Source: Labyrinthula sp. Ha | Taxonomy: Eukaryota > Sar > Bigyra > Labyrinthulida > Labyrinthulaceae | NCBI GenBank assembly: GCA_015227615.1 | Contig: JAALGZ010000100.1 | Location: 1 to 44,735 of the forward strand | Direction of reading: 5' to 3' | DNA length: 44,735 bases | Position numbers and translations under genes: made by a program | Shown: positions 22,609 to 33,696 of the stretch, in pieces | How positions within the stretch are numbered: position 1 is the stretch's first letter | How the letters are laid out: each line of letters opens with the position of its first letter | The notes under the pieces: model-generated | The model's input: the letters and a program-made list of their open reading frames with translations, nothing else | Databases searched by the model: none | Told to the model about the DNA's origin: nothing

Positions 22609-22621
22609 TATATTGTAAAAA
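22609..22621 (+). repeat. LINE target-site duplication, 5' copy
   Basis: TATATTGTAAAAA, repeated at 26721-26733. The empty site in the left arm (reverse complement of about 16280-16300) reads TATATTGTATAAATATATAC once, which confirms insertion into a pre-existing arm. The exact 5' edge is blurred by a run of A. Confidence 0.85.
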
Positions 22622-22654
22622 AAAAATTGGGCACGAAGCAAGAAAAACAGTTAA

Positions 22655-25600
22655 ATGCCCTTGCCTCAACGGAGCTGCTTGACTTCGACCTCCACGGAGG
22701 GCCTAGAGTGTGCGAGCCAGTGCGAGCAGAGACTACCTGTAGTTTCTGTGAACGTAGGTGGTCTTACTACAACAAAACTTAACCTTTTAGGAGAGAAAAC
22801 TCAGCAACTGTCAATTTTGATGTTGCAAGAGTTACACGTAAATGGTTATAAGACACTGATAGAAAAGGTGAAAGTCAGCAGCAGCAAAGGTAGGTGGTTT
22901 TTCTCAAAACCGCCTACTGGAGCTGCAGGCGTAGCGACCTACTTGGCTGAAGAACTTGCTTGCAACGTCTCTTCTGTTCAAAGTACTAGCGACAGGATCC
23001 TGAAAGTAGTTCTTCAAGGTACCGGCAAGAAAAAGATTAGCTTGGTGAACTGCTACGCTCCACACTGTGGACTAGGCAGGGAAACCTACAAAGATTTCCT
23101 GAAAGAACTGAGCGGATTGACAAAGAATTTGAACAAGAGAAGGACGTTACTTTTAGGTGGAGATTTCAGCGCTCAAGTAAGTAGAACAGCGCTAAAGAAG
23201 GAAGGAAAGCTGGGGTTCTCAAGAAGAAGCAACGCCAATGGAAAGCTGTTGGAGGGATGGTTACAATTTTAGGGGTACTCGATTCTTAATCACAGGCATG
23301 TAACTGGGAAGAAGGGAGCGAAAAAACATGGAACATTCTATTCCCGATATGGCAATACGAAGATATCAGAAATTGACTTCTTCATTACCAACATACCATA
23401 AAGAATTTACCTGTTCAAAACAAGAAGAGATATTAGCAACTGGATCTGGCAGAAGGAGAAGTTCGATCACGCTGCTATCATGGTGGAGTTGAGAAAATTC
23501 CACAGAAGCAAGAGAGGATGGGAGAAAACACCCCAGAAAGATCTCTCTAAACTTCTCTCAAATAAACTGCTTGCACAACAACTGGATCATAGCATCACTC
23601 TGGAACTCCTAAAGTTAAAAGAGGAAGAAAGAGATTACGAAGCCTTGACGCAGATTGTTCCAAAGTTGGTCAAAGATCTTGTACCTGAGCAGTGTAACAA
23701 CACAGTGGAACAAAGAACCTCCGATCAAACACGAGAATTGCTACGAAAGAAGAACGCACTTTGGAGCACAGCAACGACAAGCGAGAAGAAAGAGCTAGTC
23801 AATGCAGTAAAAAGAAATGCAAGAAGTGACAAAAGGAACTGGTACGGAGAAACTGCTAGCAGAATACAGCTACTGTTTGAGCAAAACCGCACAAGAGAAG
23901 CGTACACACTGCTGAATCTGGTAAAGCCAACATCGAAATCATATGCCCGGATCACTAAAGATGATAAAGGAAATAAAGTAGATACATGCCAGAGATTGAA
24001 AATACTCAGTGACTATATAGCCAGTCAACAACTTCCACCAATACTGAAAATACACTTGACTCAAGATGAAAGGGTGCATTACTGTAACCCAATATATGAA
24101 CCGGCTCCAGAAGAACACATAAACTCAAATCCTCCGCTAATGGATGAAGTCATGGTATGCATAAGACAGCTAAAGAATAATCGTGCCACAGGTGTTGACT
24201 GCATCAATAACGAAGTGTTGAAAGCATCACCAGCTGTTCAGAAAATTCTGCTAAGAGAAATCCAAGAACTCTTCAGAAAAACATCATTGAGCCAAAGAAT
24301 GAAGAAACAGCTTTGCCTTGGAAAAATCATTCATATCTACAAACAAAAAGGAGAAAAGAACTCACCTGGATCATACATGCCCATAGCACTCTTGAACACA
24401 GCCTTCAAATTAATAACGAAAATAATCCACAATCGACTTCAACCAATTATCAATAAATTACCTTCTTATCAAGCAGGTTTTAGAACAGGACACTCGACAA
24501 TAAACAAGATCGAAATCCTAAACAATATTGTGAAGAAAAAACTGCTGCAGAACACAAAACTGAAACTTCTTTTCATTGACTTTCAAAAGGCTTTTGACTC
24601 TGTTAACCATGACTTCTTACAACTGTCGTTGAAGGAGCATGGAGTTCCTAGCAAACTCAGGAAACTTATCCGAGTATTATATAAAAATGCTACAGTCAAA
24701 GTCTCAGAAGGGAAACATATGTCCAAAACGGTACACTTGAGAAGAGGAGTACTTCAAGGAGACTCACTTTCTCCAGTTATATTCATACTGGTGCTCAATT
24801 CTACAATAAAAAGGATAAATACAAATACCTCGGCAAACGTAGAATTAGTAGGAAAAATCTTTAACTATCTAGCTTTTGCAGATGACTTGGTTGCACTTTG
24901 TGAAAACAACAACCAAATAAGTTTCTTCATTGAGCAACTTTACAAACTTGAATCCCTCTCTGGCCTAAGAATAAACCTAAGTAAAACAAAAATACTATTA
25001 ATAGGCGAAGGATATTCTTTGACAGGACAGATACCAGATAAAACCATAAATAAACTTCTCACTAACTTTTTCTGTGAAAAATGCCAAAGATACTTTCATC
25101 GAGAGAAATCTTTAAAAGCACACCTTAGAAGTCGTTTCTGCGATGGAACTTTAAATCGAAGGAGAGCAGGAACCTTGGCCGTCAAAGATTCCAAATACAT
25201 TATCCAAAAGATACTGCATCCTGTTGCTGAACCAATATCGGCACTAGGAGAAGAAGTCCAACCAGTAAAGGAAATGAAGTATTTAGGCGCAGTCTTTAAC
25301 TCCTCTTGAATAGCGCAGGAACATGTGCTGTCTAACTTGGACAAGTGCGAAGCAAAGCTTACCAAATACAGGGACATACTCTCCTGCAATACCCTGACCA
25401 GAAAAATAAAGAGACAACTTGCACGCAGCATGGTTCTAGCTCCTGGAATATATAACCTCGGCAACTGGCCCCTAAACAATGATATAAAAAAGAAACTAAA
25501 CCCTCTGACAAGGAAGATAAACTCCATCCTGAACAACGTGCCAATCCAAGAATATAGGTTCTGTGAAGGTGACTTGGACATCCAAAAGATATTGCTTGAA

Positions 25601-25975
25601 CAGAGAAGAAAATATGTGGAAGCGGATGAGGCAACAGCTGACAAGCAAGTTCATATTCTTCGAGAAGCTGGAATAAACAACCATCTAGAACCGAAGGATC
25701 CAAAGTATATATCTCCCACTGAAGCGTGCCGAAAACTTGGTCTAGAAGAAGAGGAAGATATTGATCCTGTGCCGCCCATCCAGGATCCACCAAGCCACGG
25801 ACCACCCCAACCAATACGCCTAAGGAGAACCTACAACGTACCGGGCACAGGATCAAGAGCACCAAGCAGAGAAAACTATCTGGAACAAGCTGCACGATAT
25901 CGTGGCACTGCACCAGCTAGAATAAATCCCGTGACTTATGTGCGCGAGCTTCTTGGACTAAGCGATGCAACTTGA
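22655..25975 (+). pseudogene. LINE polyprotein: APE endonuclease, reverse transcriptase, zinc finger
   Basis: One reading frame runs throughout, interrupted by three in-frame stops: TAG at 23270-23272, TAA at 23399-23401 and TGA at 25307-25309. No frameshift is seen. The endonuclease shows VSVNVGGL, the LQEL glutamate, LVNCYAPH, LLLGGDFSAQV, IDFFITN and the FDHAA histidine. The reverse transcriptase shows ATGVDCI, AGFRTGHSTI, LLFIDFQKAFDSVNH, RRGVLQGDSLSP and the catalytic FADD (about 24876-24887). A zinc-finger-like CX2CX12HX5C lies near 25074-25137. The C-terminal part after the TGA is rich in proline and arginine. The ATG at 22655 precedes the first endonuclease motif. With these stops it is probably dead, though only lightly damaged. 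Confidence 0.9.
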
Positions 25976-26720
25976 AACTGGAACTTGAACATCTGGAAAA
26001 TGGACCTATGAAATAATACAACCTCAGCCCATGAAGCAAACACAGCTCCCCTCTCCCCCAAGATACAGCCTGAATGGACCTCCCAACCTCCCTAACTCCA
26101 TCCCTGCCCAAGAACATCCCAATCAACCAAAACACCTTATATCCACATCCTGACCCTGAAACCTGCCGGAACCTTGTAAATACACCTCCCTGATATCCCT
26201 AAAAGTCAAAAAGCATGAAAAGTCACCCATTGAAGCCTTGGATCGACCCAGCTAAAAACCCCGATGCACCAGAAACCTTCAGAACCCTCAGCTTTCCACA
26301 TTCCAGACAAAAAACAGCTCAGCCAACGTCATATTCTGCTTGAATGATGTTGATACATGACCTTGCAACCCTCAGAAACATAAACAGCATTATCTCGTGC
26401 CCGCCTTGGCCTCCTTGGCTCGCTAGATAAAGATTTCAATCTTTTTTCAATTTCGTTTGATTTTGGATTGAGATTTTGGGAAATCAACATTTTGGGAAAT
26501 CGAGCATGAATAATCCAGAGTAATGCAACCTTGAGCGAATGAAATCAGGTATCCTGAGAAACTGACCAATAAGAACCAGAGTAAAGGACAAGGTATTGAT
26601 AGCAACGAGTAGTATAATAAATAGGAGAATATAATCTCGATAGGTTAAGAGTGTAGTAAGTACCAGGCTCGTAGAAGTTTAGGCCACTAGGCCCATTTAA
26701 TCCTTAAAAAACTAACTAAC
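25976..26720 (+). other. 3' untranslated region of the LINE
   Basis: No coding sequence beyond the LINE frame. C-rich and GC-richer than the host, ending in AAAAAACTAACTAAC. Short ORFs here are chance. Confidence 0.7.
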
Positions 26721-26733
26721 TATATTGTAAAAA
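26721..26733 (+). repeat. LINE target-site duplication, 3' copy
   Basis: TATATTGTAAAAA directly after the ACTAACTAAC tail, followed by host arm sequence (TATATACTGAAATAAAT) that matches the left arm. Confidence 0.85.
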
Positions 26734-26960
26734 TATATACTGAAATAAATTTTTTATTTTACATCATAAGGGGGCATTACCACACAAAAGCCGATAATTT
26801 TACACGAGAATGGGTTCATGTAGAATTCCAAGAATTTTCTAAATAAGTAAAATGATCCAGAAAAAGCATAAATCATCCACTTACCAACTTAGGTGGATAT
26901 TATTTTACTTGAATTCTTGTTAAAATGTTAAGTATCAAAGTTATTCCGCTTTTGAAGCTT

Positions 26961-26984
26961 AAACCAAACCAAACCAAACCAAAC
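26961..26984 (+). repeat. AAACC pentanucleotide repeat upstream of cassette gene 2
   Basis: Four AAACC units plus AAAC, about 30 nt before the ATG at 27014. Same position as in copy 1. Confidence 0.7.
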
Positions 26985-27013
26985 AAAAAGTTAACAAAAG
27001 AAACAAATAAAAA

Positions 27014-28012
27014 ATGAATAAAGAGGAAACTATTAGAATGATAGCAAAATTAAAAACAGCAGAAGGATATATCGCTAATGCAGATATTGCTGGAGCTATC
27101 GTGGATCATATATCTATTCGTTTTTCAACAAGTAGCTACTGGCAATTAATGGCTTCCTTTGAAGACCCAGATATGGAAGAAGCAATTCTTCAATATTTTC
27201 TACCAACAGATCCTGAAATAGGTAGAAATTTTTTAAGTAAAACACTTCTTGGAAAGGACACTTCTGGTTATTTTTCCCCATCTCAAGCAGAAAACATAAA
27301 ATCATTTCAAGTATATATGAAAAACACATTAAGTTCACTTCAATTAGTTGACAATTTAGAAACGTGTGTATCTGCTTTTACGAATCAATTTAGAGATTTA
27401 GCTGAAGTAAAGTATGCAAGTGTTTTATTTGTTGCTTTATGTTCTCCTGAACAAAGACTTATTGTTGAAAAATTTGCAGATAGTGAATATCAAAGTCTTG
27501 TTAAAAACCTTTATTTTATTCTATTGGAGCTTACATTTAAATTTCTTCCAATTAATTTATCAACTTCAGCAGATTATGCTACATGGGGAAAATATGGTGT
27601 TGCTTTATATCTTGCATTTTATGCACTTCAAGGAGTTTCAGAAAGACATTTAGCACATAAACTTGTTAAAAGTACTTTTGTAGAAGGTGGAAATGCATTA
27701 AGAATAGGTCTTTTATATCTTGGAAGTCCACATGAAGATAGAAGTGACCAAATAGGTGGACAAAATATTACAACTTTTCAATTGGATATGCCTATTGTGG
27801 ATCCTACTTATGCAACAAGATTAGCAGCAATAAATACAAGAATAAATAATCTTCCGAGAAATCCAAAAACTCTTGAAGGTTTGAATTATTTAATGCTTGA
27901 AGAACTTAATCAAAAACTAAACTTAGGTGAAAGATATGCCGAGATATATGATATGAGTACTATTATAGCTACACTTGCAAAATATAAAAAGGAGTTAAGA
28001 AATATTCAATAA
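27014..28012 (+). CDS. Unknown cassette-family protein, copy 2 (332 residues)
   Basis: Same unrecognised family as 14975-16000. It is a mosaic. From about residue 28 to 172 it is nearly identical to copy 3 (for example SYWQLMASFEDPDMEEAILQ, TLLGKDTSGYF, SSLQLVDNLETCVSAF, LCSPEQRLIVEKFADSEY), while from about 178 to 282 it follows copy 1 (FKFL.INLSTS, GSPH.DRSDQIGGQNITTFQ, DMPIVDPTYATRLA). The final 25 residues follow copy 3 again (YDMST.IA.LAKYKKEL.NIQ). It is intact, with the ATG at the end of the conserved 5' flank and the stop within AATAAA. No signal peptide or membrane segment. It lies in the palindrome at the position of copy 1 but with a strongly different coding sequence. Confidence 0.82.
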   Translation: MNKEETIRMIAKLKTAEGYIANADIAGAIVDHISIRFSTSSYWQLMASFEDPDMEEAILQYFLPTDPEIGRNFLSKTLLGKDTSGYFSPSQAENIKSFQVYMKNTLSSLQLVDNLETCVSAFTNQFRDLAEVKYASVLFVALCSPEQRLIVEKFADSEYQSLVKNLYFILLELTFKFLPINLSTSADYATWGKYGVALYLAFYALQGVSERHLAHKLVKSTFVEGGNALRIGLLYLGSPHEDRSDQIGGQNITTFQLDMPIVDPTYATRLAAINTRINNLPRNPKTLEGLNYLMLEELNQKLNLGERYAEIYDMSTIIATLAKYKKELRNIQ

Positions 28013-28045
28013 AGTATATAGTTAGTAAATAGTTTTATAAATTGA

Positions 28046-28084
28046 ACCTATCTTAGGGTTTTCTAGTTTCCCTAAGTCATAGGT
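28046..28084 (+). promoter_or_regulatory. Conserved 39-nt hairpin after cassette gene 2
   Basis: Identical to the blocks at 14903-14941 and 42795-42833, with a stem of ACCTAT plus CTTAGGG pairing CCCTAAG plus ATAGGT. It begins 33 nt after the stop codon. Confidence 0.7.
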
Positions 28085-28271
28085 ATATAAATATTTTTAT
28101 AAATGTTAAAATTTAAAAAAAAAAGAAAATAAGTCAGTTTCAAAAAAAATATATTAAGTAACAATTATAGAATATATTTTACTCGAAAATAAATAAACAA
28201 AGTACAAATAAAGCTAAAACACTGAAGTTTATAAAAACAAATAATATCTTGTTTATATACTCTTTGATTTC

Positions 28272-29162
28272 GAATCTGATTGGTAATATAGGTCAACCCT
28301 ATAAAATTAAGTTGCTGCATGAGTTTTGTTCTGTTCTTATTTTTAATATTTAAAGTATTCATATATTCAGACCTAAGTAGTATATACTATCACTAATTAT
28401 AAAAGCCAATAAATACTTTGCAAACATAGATACTATATGTATATAGCAATGAGTAATAAGAGCATTGATAATCAAAAATTTTAAATAAAAAAGAGAGAGT
28501 ATAGAACAATACAATCAATTCATAAAGAAAAACAAACTGACCATTAGTAGGATATAACAAACTAAAAAACTCTAACATCTTACCTATAAAATAATCTTTT
28601 CAATATTAATCCATTTTATTTGCAGTGGATAAAAGTCAGCCGATTAAACCAAAAAATATTTTTCATGAATTGTATATAAGCATTGAGAATTTTAAAGATT
28701 CAATACATTGAAGAATATAGTTGATTATGTTTAAAAATCAGTAGAAAATTATTTAATTTATGAGTTTAATAACTAAAAATCAACAGGAGGCAAAACACTT
28801 TTCAATAAAATAACTGAAAAGAATTCTACCAAAAGCATAACAATTTTCTGAAGTTTAAGATTCTTTTAAGATTTTCCTGTTTTATAACAAGAACTTGTTT
28901 CGCTTTTTTATCAAAATTTAGTTTCTTCATGTAGACCATAATTCATAGATATTATAGCAAGTTCACATTTTAGTCTTACAAGATAAAAGCTTTTTAAATA
29001 GTTTTATGCCATATTAAAATAATTATATAGTAAATGGAATATAAAAAAAAAATTATTTATTGTAGTACTATTTTTTGTTTTATATTCATCGCTGTGAATT
29101 TAGGTTGTTTACACTTTTCCAAGTCAGCAGATTATATAAAATAAAAAAAAATGTAGATCTTC
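28272..29162. other. Intergenic stretch, no gene seen
   Basis: Partner of 13828-14723. From about 28560 to 29040 it is essentially identical to the left arm; nearer the cassette it has scattered differences. No gene is recognised. Confidence 0.5.
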
Positions 29163-29366
29163 GTGTTTATGATTTTGTTCAAGCTTTTTTTAAGTGAGCT
29201 GATTCTTCATAATGAAAGAGTCCTACGAACAAATTATGGTTCATTTAAACTCAGCCTGGATATCAAAGTCATTTCAGCTGTGTTCTTCTTCACAACTATT
29301 TTGTCTGTAGTGAAAGCTATAGATAAGATTCAAATGTATTATGGGTTAAAGGTTGGCGAGAGATAA
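29163..29366 (+). CDS. Small hypothetical ORF (67 codons), right-arm copy
   Basis: Predicted peptide identical to that of 13624-13827. No family is recognised, and its conservation is no greater than that of the DNA around it. Confidence 0.2.
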   Translation: MFMILFKLFLSELILHNERVLRTNYGSFKLSLDIKVISAVFFFTTILSVVKAIDKIQMYYGLKVGER

Positions 29367-30239
29367 TTAGGTATGAGTTTAGCTAATCCAGGTAATATCA
29401 TTTTCAAACTCGAAATGTTTTCTAAGAAACTATTTTGCATGCTCTATTCAAGATTTAAATGCTATTTAAGTCATAGTTTTATCCTAGTTAGCAGATTCTT
29501 TGAAATAGGTATTCAGATCTAATTGCCCAGAATCTTAGTTTATCTTGCAGCATTCTTGCACTCAGAGAAATTGAAAATGAATTGAAAGATTAAGATAACC
29601 TCTTAATAGCCTAATAACGCAGAAATAGGTTTCAGAGCTGCAATCTAAAACATATTATCGTTATCGAGTATAGCTTAGGGATAATTCTAGGTATTGAGCT
29701 TGTAGTTCAAATTGGAAAATTTATTTCTATCTGGGTTGGCTAATTATTGGAGAGCAAGATGAGCAGGACGTATTCTAACAGGATTTGGGTTTTTTTCCAA
29801 AGGTTTACTTCTTGGACAGTACAGAGGAAGCTCGAGTATGAACTTTCTGTTAGATCTTAGGTTCAATTTAAACTTATTCAGGTGGTCGACATTGGTCAAC
29901 ATTAATGTTTAGATTGTAAGAGGAAGATATATAAATATATTTGTATTTCGAAGAGATATGGATAATATGTTGTATTTTAAGGAGACCGGGGATATATTGG
30001 AGGAGAGGGATCAACAAATGAGTCCAAATGTAGGTTAGGTTGGAATTTAGTTCAATGATGTAGGATAAAAGGGCTATAGATAGAAGTCGTCTTGCAGGCT
30101 GGTATTTTGAAGGTAGAACATAATCATATTCTTCATCTCCAATATCATACAAGTTTAGAAGTTGTAGTCTAGAATTTGATACCTGGGGTAGTTTTTAAAT
30201 GATTGAAGATGGTATTGACATATGCTCTACTTATTGTTT
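29367..30239. other. Sequence between the small ORF and the old LINE, right arm
   Basis: Partner of 12751-13623, including a doubtful 92-codon ORF at 29874-30152 (-). No other feature is seen. Confidence 0.3.
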
Positions 30240-32390
30240 TAATCTATTAGTTTGTTAAGTTCTTGCTTTCATTATTTCTGTATATATCTGAAATGAGAGT
30301 TTCCTTTTTCAGGTTGTTTTCTTTCAGTTTATTCACCTATTCTGACCCAAGTGAACTATTGGAGATTTGAAAAAGTTTTAATTTCATTCCTAGAGAAATT
30401 ACATTTAATTACATTCTGATTTTATATGGTTTTGCAGTTTTTTCTTTCGTTGACAAGTTTGGAACTACTTTGAGTTTTGACTATATTCAACTTTGTTTTT
30501 AAGTTCATCTTGTTGATATTGATGAATATGTTGTTTCTGGATAACTTTACTTGCATCTTATCATTGTTGCTTGCCATTTCCAATTCACTTACTTCTTCAC
30601 TATTGAAAGCCTCTCTAAAGTACTTGAATGAGGTGATACCTTTTATACTATGTATTTTAGATAATTAGACTTGAAATATCTTATATGCTATGATTTGTTC
30701 CAAGATATCGTTTTCGTGTGAAACTGCGAGGGTTCCTTTTCTACTTAAACCTTTTTCACAATACAGAATCTGGAGTTTAGGCATGATTCTAGGCTAATAT
30801 AATCATAAAAACTTTTACTATAACTATCATACTTAATATAGGAGCTTAAGCCAGGAATCTTGTTTATGTGTCTATGTATCAGACTGCCTTGGATCCTTAC
30901 TAACTTTACTAACCTCATAGACTTACATACATTTAAGTTCCTTTTCATGCCAGGTATATAGTGGCTATCTAGGAGCTGATTTAAAAGATATTTTATATTC
31001 TCTACACCATCTTCTAGCACGACGATGCCATCCACGAGCCCAACGTATGTTTCTTCTTCTTTCTGATAGTAAAGGTTAGTGAGTATTCCAGGTGCTTTGT
31101 AACTTGGTTAGATTTTCTGAGTACCAGGCTTAATTTCCTTGACTCTTAGGAGGTGTATCTTTATGGTAGGTCATATCGTCTTATTTTTTGTTCTCCGTTG
31201 CATGGTTGAAGAAAATAATGTACCGCTTCCTTTTAGATCACACTTCTTGGTATTTTCAAGGTTTTCAATACTTTTAAGATATCACTCGCAAAGCCTCTAA
31301 TACTTTTGAAGCCTAAGATATTCCCATAGTCAGTGGTTTCATCGTTAGTAGTGAATTATTTTAATCTGTGGTAGGATTGGCCTTCTCAATCGAAATCTTT
31401 TTCGGAACTGGGGAACCCTGAGCTCAATTTGAACTACGTAAGCAGTTTGATGGCAGAAGTTTTTATGTCCTGAGCTTTTATTTGCTTTGCTGTATTAATA
31501 ATTTGTTTTTATCTATGCAGTTTCTGTTTTAGCTCAGATTTGTATCTTCTACTTAAGTAAGTTTATAGTTATTTATGAGCTTTATTTGAGTTCTGTTTTT
31601 GACTTTTTCAGATTTTTCCTTTGATTTTTTGAATAGATTCGATGAATAAGACTTCAAAACCTGCGATATTTTTCTTAAACCTGTTTTATCAGTCGATTCT
31701 TATCTAGAATTTCTAAATTTTCTTGAATTTTTAGATATTTCACAAAGTATTTTACTCTGCGGTTTCCTCGGTTCTTCTTTCGATTTGTTAATTTTCAGAT
31801 GAATTACCAGGGTGTTAACATTCTCTTGTCGATAGAGACTTTTTTCGAGTTTGTTCGATATTATAAATATCTTTTCTTATTCAACCTATTTTTAAGAAAG
31901 AAATCTTTCTCGTAAGGACTATTTCTTCTTTGCTTTTTGTCTGGAAGATGGTATATTCACCTTATCCAATTATTCATATATTGAAATGTGGCTTAATCAT
32001 CCTGTGGTTGTTAACTTTAATAAAATACTCAACTAGTGCATTGTCAGCATTGGAAAGAGGAGATAAACCGAATTTCTTCATTCTGTTGGTATTTTTGCGT
32101 GATACTTGAACATTGAAGTCATCGCAGAAAATAATAGCGCCTCACCTCTTATATTTCTTCTAACAGTATTAAGATTGTCCTTATTCCGTGAAGTTTTGTG
32201 TGTTCGATGGATTATCAAAACTTACTAGTCTTACACTCGTCTAACTATTTAGCTAACAGTTTCTTTGTTTTGACGCTTCGACACCATAGTGCTCTCCATA
32301 GCACAATTCATCTGTAATTTCTCTATTTTTTCTTATTCCTAATCCTCATTGAGTCGCATAAACATTCTAAATATTAAGTTTGCCCTTTCT
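30240..32390 (-). mobile_element. Old, degenerate LINE, right-arm copy
   Basis: Reverse-complement partner of 10600-12750. The catalytic block reads VDGIVVLEDGVENIKYLLNQ on the minus strand (about 30976-31035), and the endonuclease-like CDDFNVQV lies near 32110-32135. Around 30650-31040 this copy differs from the left one at roughly one site in eight, much more than the neighbouring intergenic DNA. Both copies are broken. Confidence 0.7.
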
Positions 32391-33390
32391 CATTTGTCAA
32401 TAACCAACTTTTAAATTTGTGCTGTTGCTCGAGGATGTGTTTATTGAGCTCGTTTTAAGATTATTGACTACAAAAGTAGTTAATCTCTGAGCTTTCCGGT
32501 AGTATTTCAAAGCACACCATTCATTTCAAGGACTCAAAGAATATCTTAATATTTAATGATTGTCCAAACTTTGCTCTTTCAGCAACAGTAGATCTGGATT
32601 AAGCTGCTTCAGAGAAGAATGTATTTTGAATTTAACAGTGATAGGATCCCCAAATTTTGACATAAAATATTTATTTATTTAGAGAGAACTGAGGCATTTC
32701 AAATAGGTCCCCATAGGCTAAGAAATGTGTCATCTCTTGTTGAATCCTATGTACTCATGTTTTTCCGCATTGGAATTCTTGTCCGAATATTTCCAAACCC
32801 AGTGGACCTAATTTTCGCACAGAAATAGTTTCAGCCTTAACTTTTAAATTCTTATCTTTTGTTTTTTCAAATGTTCAATAGTCAACTTGACTTCACTTGA
32901 AGAGTTTTAATACTTCTTTTGCATTGCATATTTCTTAAAAAACAAATGTTATAATTTGTGAAAAATGGATTCTTGATTTTTCTGACATATGAAGAAATAT
33001 TTTCCTATTGAATCTTTCTATATTCGGATATATAACTTTTCATAATTTAGTCTAGAATTCTACTTTCAAACAAAAACAGAGTTAACTAGAAGCATCAGCT
33101 TATGATAATACTGCTTCCAACAATTTACTGGGAGGGTAGTAGAGGAACCACTTGTTTCTAGGTCCGGTTCTTCGCAAAAATATAATAACTTTTAGCTGAT
33201 ATTTTGATTTCTTATGTAAAATTTTTTATTAGGAATACTTTGAGGAAGGATATATAGGATCAAGAAACTCAAAGCCCAATAGCTGTGGACGTACCTTTGT
33301 ACATACTATTTCTTGGAATCGACATTAAAAAAATAGAAAAATTATGGAATTACTTTATTTATTTTGTGAAAGTTTTTCTACTAATGACCT
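32391..33390. other. Intergenic stretch, no gene seen
   Basis: Partner of 9621-10599, with very few differences. It should include the 5' region of the 99/324-codon pair. No distinct regulatory motif is recognised. Confidence 0.5.
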
Positions 33391-33690
33391 ATGAATTTCC
33401 CATGTTTCTCAATTGGATATTTTGAAGCGAACTCTGATAATTTCTTTCAAGATAAAGTAACTGCAACAATATCTATATTAACATTACTAACACTACTTTG
33501 TTCAAAAAGAGAAAATCTTATAATATTAGTACTAATAAGTATTATCAGATTATTTTCTTTCTTAAATCATAAGTTTATTGAAATAAATGATGTGTATTTT
33601 TTGAGACCTCCAATGGATCGTTTTTACTTCGTTTTTGTTTTATTGCGAGTTTATTTTGTATTATTTTGGGGAATTCTTTGCATAAAATAA
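33391..33690 (+). CDS. Unknown 99-residue membrane-like protein, right-arm copy
   Basis: Predicted protein identical to that of 9321-9620, with three hydrophobic segments. Followed after its stop and two sense codons by the ATG of the 324-codon ORF in the same frame, exactly as in the left arm. No family is recognised. Confidence 0.45.
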   Translation: MNFPCFSIGYFEANSDNFFQDKVTATISILTLLTLLCSKRENLIILVLISIIRLFSFLNHKFIEINDVYFLRPPMDRFYFVFVLLRVYFVLFWGILCIK

Positions 33691-33696
33691 ATACAA

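Larger units (their letters stand above)
22622..26720 (+). mobile_element. LINE (endonuclease-RT non-LTR retrotransposon) inserted in the right arm
   Basis: A 4.1-kb element with one long reading frame carrying an APE-type endonuclease and a reverse transcriptase, a 0.75-kb 3' region, and a short ACTAACTAAC tail in place of poly(A). It is bounded by a 13-bp target-site duplication. Its base composition is visibly more GC-rich than the host DNA around it. It has no second ORF or gag-like ORF1, so it is either a single-ORF element or slightly 5'-truncated. I do not assign a clade firmly; RTE, CR1 and R4-like groups are all possible from the motifs. Confidence 0.93.
26758..28271 (+). repeat. Gene cassette, copy 2
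   Basis: Right-arm partner of the cassette at 14724-16254, lying only about 25 nt beyond the LINE. The 5' flank differs from copy 1 at roughly 7% of sites over its first 215 nt but is almost identical in the last 70 nt before the ATG. The 3' flank differs at about 5%. Confidence 0.75.

Noticed and set aside
25096-25913. Minus-strand ORFs of 182 and 184 codons over the LINE
   Set aside because: They are antisense to the reverse-transcriptase and C-terminal coding frame, whose motifs are unmistakable. The length reflects codon bias of the sense strand.
22609-26733. LTR element or retrovirus-like insertion
   Set aside because: There are no long terminal repeats, protease, integrase or primer-binding site. 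The endonuclease-RT order, the short target-site duplication and the simple-repeat tail fit a LINE.
27114-27653. ORFs of 74-79 codons on both strands within cassette gene 2, with counterparts in gene 3 (41860-42405)
   Set aside because: Shadows of the conserved sense frame. They recur in copy 3 because the DNA of the first half is nearly identical.
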